DNA of 64,000 nucleotides from Diogma glabrata (Eukaryota; Arthropoda; Insecta; Diptera; Cylindrotomidae): NCBI GenBank assembly GCA_963693315.1, contig OY856186.1:306296661-306360660 (forward strand), read 5' to 3'. Shown here one piece after another: positions 54,951 through 64,000 of this stretch (position 1 is the stretch's first letter; each line of letters starts with the position of its first letter). Position numbers and translations under genes: made by a program. Below the pieces are notes generated by a model that saw nothing but the letters and a program-made list of their open reading frames with translations, did not search any database and was not told the origin of the DNA.

Positions 54951-56325
54951 CTCCCACGTATCGTGGCTTGGACTTTTCATACACAATTATATTTAGACAA
55001 AAAAAAAACAAAAAAAAGAATTATACCACGGAATTACGATTGTCCTGCGACAAGCAATGGAGTTGGGAATCCCTTATACGAAGCTATCTAGCCTAACATT
55101 TGTAGGGAATTCTACACAAAAAAAAAAACGTATATAAAAATAAAATAAAATGGTAACTTAGCTTATTAGTTGTTGAAATGCTGTGCGCAATACTTCAAAC
55201 AATTAGTTTAATTGAAATTCTCCTTCCTGTTATTTTAACTATTCAAAATGTTGATAATTTCCGTAGAATGATCCGTCCTTGACGGAATAAGTTCTTCATG
55301 CTTCTGTGAAATTTTCGATAGCTGGATAATTCTTGCGAAGCCCAATAAAACAAGCACGATATTCAATGCAATAGCCCTTTTCATTGACGATGTTAATTAC
55401 TTCCTTTTACTTGAAATGTTTTCGTCCGAACAAACGTGTTGCGTATGCCATATAACAGAAAATTTTATGCTGACGTCAAGTGATATTTAAATTTGTAATT
55501 TTTGTGAAAGGTACATACCTTTTACTTGGTACGTTAATGAACGTACCAAGTTTTCCAGCTCTAAGCCTTTTTTTTGAAATTTTTGTTGAATATCTGCTCA
55601 CAATTCCTGTTCCCGTGTTCTTGAAGATCACCCAAATGAGAGTGGCTTTGCTACTACACGCCGTCTGTCACTTTAATGTAGTTTCAATGCTTTGTTTGAA
55701 ATAAAATATATTCGATCACACATAAATTCTTTTTATTCCAACATTTCTCTTTCTGCACAAAGTAACATATCAACAAATCATTTTATTTTTAATATTGACA
55801 ATTATTTTAAATTAATCACAATCAAGGTCAGAAGGACCTTTCTAGTTTAATTGTATATACGTGATGTTTCGTTTTCTAGCAACAAACTTGGAATTAATAA
55901 AAAAAGTGATTTAATTTTAAAGTTAAAACATGAATAACCTTTGTTCTTCCAAAACAAAAATCGAATTGGCTGTCAGAAAAAATGTGATTTTTTTTCAGAC
56001 ATTTTATATTGAAAAAAATGAGAAACGAAGATTGAGCAAAACTGAGAGTTAAATCTCTGTTCGTTAAAATTGAAAATAAAATTGGTGCGTTCGTTTATTT
56101 TTTTCAGTATATTCGAAATTGAACTAGCCGTTAATGATGGGAAAATTTTAAAACTATTATTAATGGAAAAAAAATAAACTGAAACTATTGAAATAATGTT
56201 TTATTGAATTAAAAAAAAAAGATGAATTGGTTTTATTATTGTTTAGGCGAATATAACGGACGTTACACCATGAATTCAAGGTAAAAACCAAGATATTTAC
56301 CCTTGAAATCACAAAAACGTCGTCA
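54951..56325. other. non-coding; probable 3' LTR of Gypsy C in its right part
   Basis: No gene. On the minus strand, sequence from 56325 downward follows a polypurine run and starts TGACGACG. Another LTR-like start TGTAACGTCCG lies at about 56271. The far end of the LTR could not be placed. A hairpin ACTTGGTACGTT..AACGTACCAAGT lies at about 55524-55551. Confidence 0.4.
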
Positions 56326-56596
56326 CCCCCTCTCCGTCAGAAACCATCGAACTACTTCCCACAACTAAGCTGTATCTGGGATCGAGTTATCAATGGTAAC
56401 CAGCGTCAGGGTCGATGATCAATCTCAACACTCATGAAGGTCCTAGGAACTATCATTGAGCGCTGAAATAGACCATCCATCCATCTAACGTCAGCACCAT
56501 TGAACCCTCGATACAACCAGTAATATATGACACTGAAGATGTGAACCCCAGAGACGACAACCAGCCAGAGGAACGACCCTACCTAACGAAAAGACA

Positions 56597-59500
56597 TCAT
56601 TCCCTGATGTCTTTCGCGTGATGTACTCCAAGATTCTTACCGCTCATACCTATGCACTCATAAAGTACATTTCCAATCTTAGTCTTAATCATTGCAGATA
56701 AGAACTTTGGAGCCAATTTTGCCGAGAATTTTTTTGTAGCGTCACTCAAATGATGTTGCCGTACAAACACACGTTGTTGGGGTTGAAAAGTCCGTAATTT
56801 AGATCGCAGGTTATACTGATGTCGCGATTTCTTGAAAGCTGCTTTTAGATTTTCCTGAACCCGGTTCCTGAGCAGAGTCAAATGATCAGAGCGTTCTAAT
56901 TCCTCACCAGCATCTTCACCAAGCTGGTGTAGTGATCTCAACAATTGGTAAGTATTTCCATCCGATATTGGATGTTGACCAAATAATAGATAGTACGGTG
57001 AGTACTTGGTAGCTGAATGTACTGCAGCCCGCAGTGCATATGCGATTTCACCAATTTGTGAGTCCCACTTGGTATGTTGACCTTTTATGAACGGTCGAAT
57101 TGCTGCAAGTACCGACCTATTGATCCGCTCTGACGCGTTGCTTTGAGGACTATAGGCACCGGTCCTAATGTGTTTAATGCCGAAATCTGACAAAAGACTT
57201 TGAAAGTTCCTACTAGTGAACTGTTAGCCATTGTCACTGTGCAGAAACTCTGGTACCCCATATGTAAGAAACACTTCGTTCCTTAGAAAAGCATTCACCT
57301 TCGGTGAAGTTGCGTTTCTAAGTGGTTTCAGTAGTACAAACTTCGTAGCATGATCCAGAACTATCAATAACACCGTATTCCCAAGTGTAGAACGAGGATA
57401 CGGTCCCAAAAAATCTATATAGACTCTCTGCCATGGACGTGCTGTTTCGAATTGATATTGCATCGGAGGACGCAATATCTGATTCGTGGCTTTTGTTTGT
57501 TTACATGTGTCGCAGGACACAACATAGTTGTGTACCTGCGACGCCATGCCCGGCCAATAATAAAGACGTCGAAGTAATTCTAAAGTCTTTTTAACACCTC
57601 CATGAGCAGCAGTACTATCATCATGATGTTTCTGAATCATGTTGGAAGTCATCGGTTTTGGTACCCAGAGTTTCCACACAGGAACATCGTTGGGTATTGC
57701 ATCAGGTCTTGGCTCAATACGAATGTATAGCTTATCATCCACGACTTTAACAGATGGAAAGTCCTTAGGAGATGACTGAACTTTGGCTATCATATCCGTA
57801 TATTCGTTGTGCCGATAACCTTCATTGTCGATTTTGATGTCGTTAATGTGATGTGTTAATGCTTCCGTCAATTCCTCGTGTGTATCGTCATAAAGACGAG
57901 ATAGAGCATCAGGGACTATATTTTGGGTAACTTTTTGGTGGACAATGGTAAAATCCATATGTTGGAGTTTTAGGCTCCACCTAGCCAGACGACCACTCAA
58001 GTCTTTCTGTGACATAAGCCACTTCAGACTTGAGTGATCAGTCACAATAGTAAATCGGTGACCTTCAACATAGCCCCTGAATTTCTTCACACTAAGAATT
58101 GCCGCAAGACATTCAAGCTCAGAAACTGAATAATTTCTCTGAGCTTTATTTAATTTCTTCGACATGAAGGCTATCGGACACTCTTGTCCGTCAGTATCAA
58201 CCTGATACAACACACTACCTATCCCTGTCAGACTCGCATCGCATCTAATAAAGAACTCTTTGTTATAGTCAGGGTTTATCAATACTGGTGCTGTAGTTAA
58301 CAATCGTTTTAAATTTTCAAAAGCTGCTTGAGCTTCCAATGTCCATTTCAATTTCCCCGAACTCTTCTTTAATAAATCTGTAATTGGTGATACCACGCTT
58401 GCATAATTTGGTATGAAACGTTGGTACCAACCAGCCATTCCTAAAAGACGTCGTATCTGTTTTACTGTAGATGGAGCTGGATACTCTGCTACAGCTCTTA
58501 CCTTGTCAGGGTCTGTTCGAAGACCATCTTCACCAACCAAAAATCCCAAGTATTTCACCTCTCTCAGAACAAATTTGCTTTTCTTGAGGTTTATGGTTAA
58601 CCCAGCCGCTCTTATCAATGAAGAGACTTTGGACAGCAATTCCATATGTTCCTGGAACGTGGAAGAGACTACCAATAGATCATCTAAATAAACAAAGACA
58701 TTTTCGTGATATTGATGTGGTATCACTTTGTGCATTAGCCGACACATTGTCTGGGGAGCATTGCACAATCCAAAGGGCATAACCCGGAATTGATACAATG
58801 GACGACCAGGCACTGTGAAGGCTGTCTTGTCTCTAGATGCTTCTGCCAGAGGAATCTGCCAGAAAGCATCTTTGAGATCAATACTAGAAATGTACTTCGT
58901 GCTATTGAGACGACCTAGTAAGCCATCAATCAAGGGAAGTGGGTAAGCGTCCTTTTTAGTTAGTGAATTGACACGACGGCTATCAATACATAATCTGTTT
59001 TTACCAGATTCTTTTTGTACCAAAACCACTGGCGAGCACCACGAACTGTTACTCTCTTCGATCACGCCCATTTGAAGCATTCGGTCAAGTTCGGCATAGA
59101 CCTTTAGTTGAACAGCCGGCGATGTGGGATAATGCCTCTGTTTAACAGGTGCACTATCACCAACATCGATGACATGTTCAACCAAAGAAGTCTTTCCGAG
59201 TCCAGACACTTCAAATGACGGGAAAGAATCCTTGATCATATCCAGTTCTCGTTGCTGGTCAGTGGTGAGGTTGTGTGTATTTAAAGTTATTGGCTCTGTA
59301 CGAGTCAGTTCACTAACAAAAGAAGGAACAATACCGAATTTCTCCCAGAAATCTATGCCCAGGTAGAGCTCTTCTCGTAATCCAGGGACTATATGGAACC
59401 GCATTGGTTTAGTGGAGCCATTCACAGTTATTGGAATTTCAATGTAACCTAAAATTTTAGTTGCAGTACCATCCGCCGTACGAATACACGAAGTGTACTT

Positions 59501-59908
59501 ACGGCAAGTTGTACCTGCTGATTCCAATAATTCCAAGGAATTTCTTCCAAGTATTGTGATTGACGCTCCACTATCCAATAGTCCTGAAATATGTTTGTCC
59601 AAAATCCTTATTGTTAATCGCGGCCGAGGATCCTTTGTTTCTGAAAGGATAGATGAAATACAAGCTTTACGAAATAATTTCCTCATCCTCCAATATCTGA
59701 TGTTACGTTCAAGACGTCTAAAATACGTTCGATGTAATGATGGGAAATTAAATGTATTCGATGATTTTATTCGGGTTTCTTGAGTAGTGGAAGATCGTCC
59801 TGCGTTCCTACATCTCTCGTCGATTTCTTCGGGCTCATTGGATGTTGAACCGAGGGTACCATCCCCGAAGCATGTACTCTCGGACGGTAGTTTACCGACG
59901 GGTGACAA
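56597..59908 (-). pseudogene. Gypsy C pol (PR-RT-RH-IN), one premature stop
   Basis: The frame is -1 relative to gag, as expected for programmed -1 frameshifting. No ATG start is needed. Counting from 59908: protease DSG at 112-114; RT with Asp344 in SSIDLKDAFW and YLDD at 407-410; RNase H with Asp557 (FIRCDAS), Glu598 and Asp624 (VTDHSS); integrase finger with His near 761-769 and Cys799/802; catalytic Asp832 (YIDFLGP) and Asp892 (HSDNG). A TAA at 57226-57224 replaces the residue before QFTS. The frame continues without shift to the catalytic Glu in SPQSNASERINRS and ends at 56597. One nonsense change is the only lesion seen. Confidence 0.92.
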
Positions 59909-61566
59909 TATGAAAAATTTGCATAAATTACATCCGGCTTGTTACATTTCCAACAATACAATTTAATTCTATTCTTAGAGCACTCAGGAGCTCGATGACC
60001 GTTTACTCCACATCTGAAACACACTATTGGTTGTCTGGACATTGATGGACCAGGTTGACTGTTGTCAGATGTTATGCCAGGTCGCTGAAATATCCGTCTC
60101 GGTGTTGAATCCACCGCTTCAATATATCCATGTTGTTCTGGTTCAACTTCCACCTCATAATCATCCATCTGCTGTAGCTCGCTAATTCTCAAATTTGATG
60201 TGCTGGTCGGAACTGGTGTGGACCACAAACGTTCAAACTTCTGACATAAAGTCCGAAGTTCATCAATTGAATGTATGGTAGCAGCTAGAGTAGCGTTTTT
60301 GAGCTCCACACTCAGTCCCTCCCGAGCAATCTCTAGCATTTCACGATCAGCAAATGGACGTGCTAAGCGACGGTTCAACGAACCAATCTCCACTAGGTAC
60401 TCATACACGCTCTCCTTTGACTTTTGTTTGCGGTTCAGAAGAACGCGCAAGATCGCCTTATCATCAGTGAGCGTACCGAAGGTTTGTAGGAGTCCCTCCC
60501 TTAGCACTGGGTAAGTCACCACCTCATATTCATGAGTTAAATTCAAATAGTATCTGTCGGCCGCTGCTTTCAGATACTGTGGTATGATAGACCTAAGGTC
60601 GTCCCATGACACACGGTCTCTTCTGGCGGCCGCCTCCACTCTATGAATAAACTCATGAACATCAGGAGAGTGACCATCCCCTGTGAAGGTTGGAACCCAA
60701 TTTGAGTCATAACGACTCAAATTGTTCCCACGAACCCCTCGGTACTCCACTGGTGCTAACGCTGGAGCCGCGTCACGCCATACCTGAGGAGGTTGGTTGT
60801 ATGGTGGTGGTGCTGTTAGTGGAGCTGATGGATATATTGGTGGTAGTTGTACCTTTGGTACTGATGGATAATTTAATTGTGGTTGTGGTTGTACCAATGC
60901 TGGATTGTTATGTGTGTGTTCAGATTGGAGTGATGGACCCAATTGTGGTATTGCAAAGTCCTCTGCTCTCAGACCCGATTGCTGGAAATAAGCCGGTGGT
61001 AACTGATCTGACCGTCTCTGTTGTTGCTGGTTTGGACGATTCAGACTATGTATTGTTTCCGATATTGGCCGTACTGGGACCGGTGTGGATCTCTCATCTG
61101 GTTGAAAAGCAGGTGAAGCAGATGGAGCAGATGATACTCCTGGTTTATTCTGCATAACTGGACGTGTTGACAGTGATCCTATTATATCCCAGGCGCGTGA
61201 CAATTGCGAGATAGCGTAGGTACGGGCTTCTTGCAAGTCATTGCGAGGACCCAACCTATTCATCCTACCCGTGTAATGTAACACTCGATTCGCCAAACCA
61301 TCTAAGAAGGTCTGATTAATCGGTGGCCGAAGTCGTCGTACCTGATTTAAAATAAGTTGTGCTGCCTGCACCACCATTTGAGATTCCTCTATCAAATCTC
61401 TCGCATGAGACACTGTTATTGGAACTGACCCATGATCTGCATGGTTTCGCAGTTCCTCTGCCCAATCGACCCCCCTGAAGTCCACACCCCGAACCAAACA
61501 TTCGACCTGCAGCTCGGTGGGTTCCAAACCATAGAACGGATGGTCAACGTCTAACTGGCTTGACAT
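59767..61566 (-). CDS. Gypsy C gag
   Basis: The first ATG on the frame is at 61566, giving 599 aa. The N-terminal part is helical. The centre is Pro/Gln-rich (several YPSAPLTAPPPYN-type stretches). The capsid-like region spans roughly residues 290-470, including WVPTFTGDGHSPDVHEFIHRVE, RDRVSWDDL and KQKSKESVYEYLVEIG. A single CCHC zinc knuckle CFRCGVNGHRAPEC lies near residue 525, followed by a second Cys pair (CWKC). No disruption is seen. Gag assembles the intracellular particle. The frame overlaps pol by 142 nt. Confidence 0.9.
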   Translation of the reverse strand: MSSQLDVDHPFYGLEPTELQVECLVRGVDFRGVDWAEELRNHADHGSVPITVSHARDLIEESQMVVQAAQLILNQVRRLRPPINQTFLDGLANRVLHYTGRMNRLGPRNDLQEARTYAISQLSRAWDIIGSLSTRPVMQNKPGVSSAPSASPAFQPDERSTPVPVRPISETIHSLNRPNQQQQRRSDQLPPAYFQQSGLRAEDFAIPQLGPSLQSEHTHNNPALVQPQPQLNYPSVPKVQLPPIYPSAPLTAPPPYNQPPQVWRDAAPALAPVEYRGVRGNNLSRYDSNWVPTFTGDGHSPDVHEFIHRVEAAARRDRVSWDDLRSIIPQYLKAAADRYYLNLTHEYEVVTYPVLREGLLQTFGTLTDDKAILRVLLNRKQKSKESVYEYLVEIGSLNRRLARPFADREMLEIAREGLSVELKNATLAATIHSIDELRTLCQKFERLWSTPVPTSTSNLRISELQQMDDYEVEVEPEQHGYIEAVDSTPRRIFQRPGITSDNSQPGPSMSRQPIVCFRCGVNGHRAPECSKNRIKLYCWKCNKPDVIYANFSYCHPSVNYRPRVHASGMVPSVQHPMSPKKSTRDVGTQDDLPLLKKPE

Positions 61567-61773
61567 TTCGATGGTAAAACCCGTAAAACTATTAACTCGC
61601 AAACGACAACAATACTAAAACCAATTCCCCAAAAAAAATGTAGTTAGTACAATGGAAAAATGAAAAACGCAAAAAACAGAAAAAAACAACGAACGCCCAA
61701 TTCAAAAAACACAAAAAAAAATTTTTGTAAAAACCAAATTTAATAAAAGAACGAACGAACTTATGGTTCCCAA

Positions 61774-63002
61774 TGTTGCTTCACCTTTCACAAAAATTCC
61801 TAAATTATTGTATATGTAAAATATAATTTATTTATTAAATTTCAGATATGCTGCAATTCAGAATGATAAGTACCTAAACCTATTTATTGACGATAGCACC
61901 CCTAGGGGAAAATATTTATCTATTTAAATTTAAAAATAAAAATATTTAAAAAAAATGCTTATTTATTGGATGCACCGTCTTACCTTCAAAATATTTATTT
62001 ATTTTTTTAAAAAAAATAAAAAATATTTATTTAAATCTTGAAGTACTCGCTTATTTAAAAAAATTATGTATTTACTTAAAAATTATTGATTCCTAAATTT
62101 AATTTATTTAATAAAAATTTTTATTTATTTATTCTCAAAAATTTATTGTTTTGATTTAATTTATTTTTTTATTTAATATATAGATAAGAGATTCCCAAAA
62201 TCAAGATTCGTCTGGAGACAATATAAAAGTAAGTATGGCTACAATATCCATTTTATTTAGTAATTGAATTCCCGCGTTCGCGAGCCCACTCCAGCAATGC
62301 ATGTGAGAACCGACTAGAAAAGCCCCTAACGACCAGATTCTACAGAGCAGTATCTCCCCAACCTAACAAAAACAATCGCAACTGTCACGATTAGACCCTA
62401 GGCCCATTTCTACTGACCCAGCTGCGGTTGTTCTACCTAAAAATAAATTATCATTAAACTAATGCCATAGTCGAAGAACGCTCCCGAACACCAGACTTCA
62501 ACTCCTAAACTCAATGAAAACTGTCTATTGCAAGCTAAATGTAAAAGTGGAAAAATTTTGAAGTTGTGTGAGGTGAAGCCTCGATCCTGATAAAAAAATA
62601 AATTGGTTCTCCTCTTCATTTCATTAAAGAAGCTTCTGTGCAGGGAATGGTACTACTGGTTTGTACCTAAGTACAAACACAGCAGTAGTCATTCCCTTAT
62701 CACCAGAAAACTCCTTCTGAAATGAAGAGAAGAAACCATTGAACTTCGATCGCATGTCCATAATGGACAGAGGCGATCTAAGAACATAATTATGTTAAGG
62801 GGATAAGCCCCATGGATGGCTTGTTAGGCCTACCGCTGGAAAGAAAATTATATATACTCCCTAATATACACAACGACAAAAAAAATTTTCGATATCAATA
62901 GTAAAAAAAAATTTACAAAAATTGTACAATATATGTAAAAGAATATGTACAATGGTGTACAAACAAAAAAAAATATGTACATATATGTACAATAAGGTGG
63001 CC
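61774..63002. other. AT-rich stretch right of Gypsy C; hairpin at 62605-62740
   Basis: 61900-62180 is low-complexity TATTTATT-type sequence. A long imperfect hairpin lies at about 62605-62740: CTCTTCATTTCATT..GGGAATGGTACTACTGG opposes CAGTAGTCATTCCC..AAATGAAGAG, with GTACctaaGTAC at the tip. No gene was found. If Gypsy C has a 5' LTR it should start here. Confidence 0.5.
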
Positions 63003-63379
63003 CTTATTTTCAAAAGTCTAAATTTCTTTGGTCTCACCCCCTAAAAAGTGAAGGTTTGATGTGAAAATAATATAACAATTTAATTTTTGGTGATTCTTCA
63101 AGTTTTTCGCGTGTCGCAGGGCTGTTGAAAATGAGAAAAATTGACATTTTTCACCCTTTTTTTTGTTTTGCTCAACCCTGCTACATTATATACAACCCTG
63201 ATATCCAAAATGTATCTTTTTTCTTATAGAGAATTTAATTACCTTTCCAACGACACCAATTTGAACAATATCGGTGTAGAAATGGCTGAGTTATGAATTT
63301 TTATTTTACAGATTAACCCAGGGTTAATACAAATAAACAATTTATTTAATTTTATAATAATTTTATTTGTTGCTCATAA
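63003..63379. other. possible 3' region of the edge element or gene
   Basis: Non-coding stretch directly downstream (minus strand) of the edge ORF. It begins near GGTGGCCCTTATTTTC and contains CAACCCTG twice in 60 bp. It may include a transposon end, but no partner is within the window. Confidence 0.3.
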
Positions 63380-64000
63380 TTATTTCATTGTCTTAGATGA
63401 TAATGTGCTTTTGTTATGTGACGGAAATTTTTGTCGATAATTTTTTACTACCTGAAGCAAGTATTGTTTTTCATCTTCTTTTTTAGTTAAAATTTTGTTA
63501 AATTCTTCAATTAATTTAACGCCACGTTCAGCTGTGTCATTTACAACTTTTAAATTAGTAATTAATTCTAATCCTTTTTTATAATCTTCACGCGATGTCC
63601 ATGTTGATGGATCACATTCCAAGAATGCTGTTGATATATTGAACCGCTTGAAAAGATTATTTGTGTTTGCCGTAATAAAGTCACTCAAATCAATTGATCT
63701 GTATGTTTCGATTATGGTTGAAGGTTTTACACGTATACGTTTGCAGGTTTCAATTGCATTATCAATAGACTTAAGTGTTTGTACCATTTTTTTCTTCAAC
63801 CGCACTGAAACATTTTTATCAAAAAATGAAAAAGCTATCGCTTCATCTGACAAATACCATAGATGTCCAGAAAACTTTTTAATAACGGCATAAGATAACT
63901 CTTTATCAATTTCTATATAATCACATAAATCTTTTAGAAAGTTCAAATCATTTTGTGGTGCTTCTGCAGCTATAGGACATCTAAACCAATATTTGACATA
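63380..64000 (-). CDS. unrecognised ORF, runs off the right edge (probably repeat-associated)
   Basis: The minus-strand frame is open from the window edge to a TAA at 63380; Met at 63946 is internal, since upstream codons (YWFRCPIAAEAPQNDL) are also open. Visible: a WYLSDEAIAFSFFD segment, a SIDLSDFITANTNNLF segment, and near the C-terminus LKVVNDTAERGVKLIEEF and EEKQYLLQVVKNYRQKFP-like residues. The C-terminal VNDTAERGV..LLQVV pattern resembles, from memory, a widespread uncharacterised invertebrate family often found in multiple copies. I cannot name a function. A composition rich in Lys and Asp suggests a soluble protein. No disruption is seen in the visible 206 codons. Confidence 0.6.
   Translation of the reverse strand, partial: YVKYWFRCPIAAEAPQNDLNFLKDLCDYIEIDKELSYAVIKKFSGHLWYLSDEAIAFSFFDKNVSVRLKKKMVQTLKSIDNAIETCKRIRVKPSTIIETYRSIDLSDFITANTNNLFKRFNISTAFLECDPSTWTSREDYKKGLELITNLKVVNDTAERGVKLIEEFNKILTKKEDEKQYLLQVVKNYRQKFPSHNKSTLSSKTMK

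Larger units (their letters stand above)
56326..61773 (-). mobile_element. Ty3/Gypsy retrotransposon C, nearly intact internal region
   Basis: Minus strand: primer-binding-site-like TGGGAACC (61772-61765) one base after a possible LTR end ACA, then a ~200-bp leader, gag, pol in the -1 frame, and a polypurine tract GAGAGGGGG at 56334-56326. No envelope ORF is present. The left LTR may begin at 56325; the right LTR beyond 61774 was not recognised by comparison, so LTR pairing is unproven. Only one inactivating change is seen in the coding region. Confidence 0.9.

Noticed and set aside
55480..55704. 74-codon ORF with a hydrophobic profile
   Set aside because: Lies across a small hairpin in non-coding sequence; no motif or splice context supports it.
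60690..61157. 155-codon plus-strand ORF rich in Val/Leu
   Set aside because: Antisense to the Pro/Gln-rich part of Gypsy C gag; composition is a mirror of those codons.

Overview
This window looks like AT-rich, repeat-dense nuclear DNA from an insect or other arthropod. The evidence is a full-length irritans-type mariner, an I/Jockey-type LINE with an RNase H domain, Ty3/Gypsy elements, P-like, hAT and PIF/Harbinger DNA transposons, and short GT-AG introns (57-59 bp) inside a transposon gene. The order cannot be named from the sequence. Two 200-base N gaps (6483-6682 and 46201-46400) show that this is a scaffolded assembly. I find no confidently identified multi-exon host gene. Four places hold possible host exons: a C-box motif ORF at 2070-2276 (-), splice-bounded short segments at 376-529 and 1896-1964 (-), an acceptor plus terminal ORF at 7900-8019 (+), and an ATG plus GTAAGT donor at 42718-42767 (+).

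Layout. 1-5800: mostly non-coding, with an ~85-bp minisatellite (1220-1800) and a ~194-bp tandem repeat (3230-3790). 5829-5972: an isolated scrap of Gypsy integrase. 6865-7653: a non-autonomous element studded with CACCAAGT words. 8455-10456: a 2.0-kb element with ~165-bp inverted ends and TTA flanks. 10801-16915: truncated Gypsy 'B', with an RTE-like LINE inserted in its protease region (15-bp target duplication). 16916-21900: older Gypsy 'A', split by an LTR-like insertion (17288-20685) that itself carries a 2.1-kb long-TIR element (18046-20184). 21939-23850: tandem repeats and a LINE fragment. 24239-30881: a PIF/Harbinger transposon with both of its genes, split by a P-like element (25414-29053) that has ~1-kb inverted arms. 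31258-32537: a mariner with an intact transposase ORF. 32943-39288: an I/Jockey-type LINE, frameshifted and split by a 1035-bp near-perfect palindrome. 42783-44830: a hAT relic with an exact 8-bp target duplication, 15 bp inside a putative host intron. 45743-47010: a second Harbinger relic. 49051-49217 and 49471-50238: small inverted-repeat elements, the second with a perfect 8-bp duplication. 51313-53310: a tRNA-Asp-like pseudogene and an inverted pair of tRNA-like sequences. 53686-54950: a hAT fragment. 56326-61773: a nearly intact Gypsy 'C' with one nonsense codon in its integrase. 63380-64000: part of an unrecognised ORF running off the right edge.

The genes here do not form a host pathway. 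They are layers of mobile elements inserted into one another. Exact target duplications let several insertion events be ordered: Harbinger before P-like; Gypsy A before the LTR before the long-TIR element; Gypsy B before the RTE; the LINE before the palindrome. The most notable structure is the Harbinger nuclease gene, whose four exons stay in frame once the P-like insertion and three short introns are removed.
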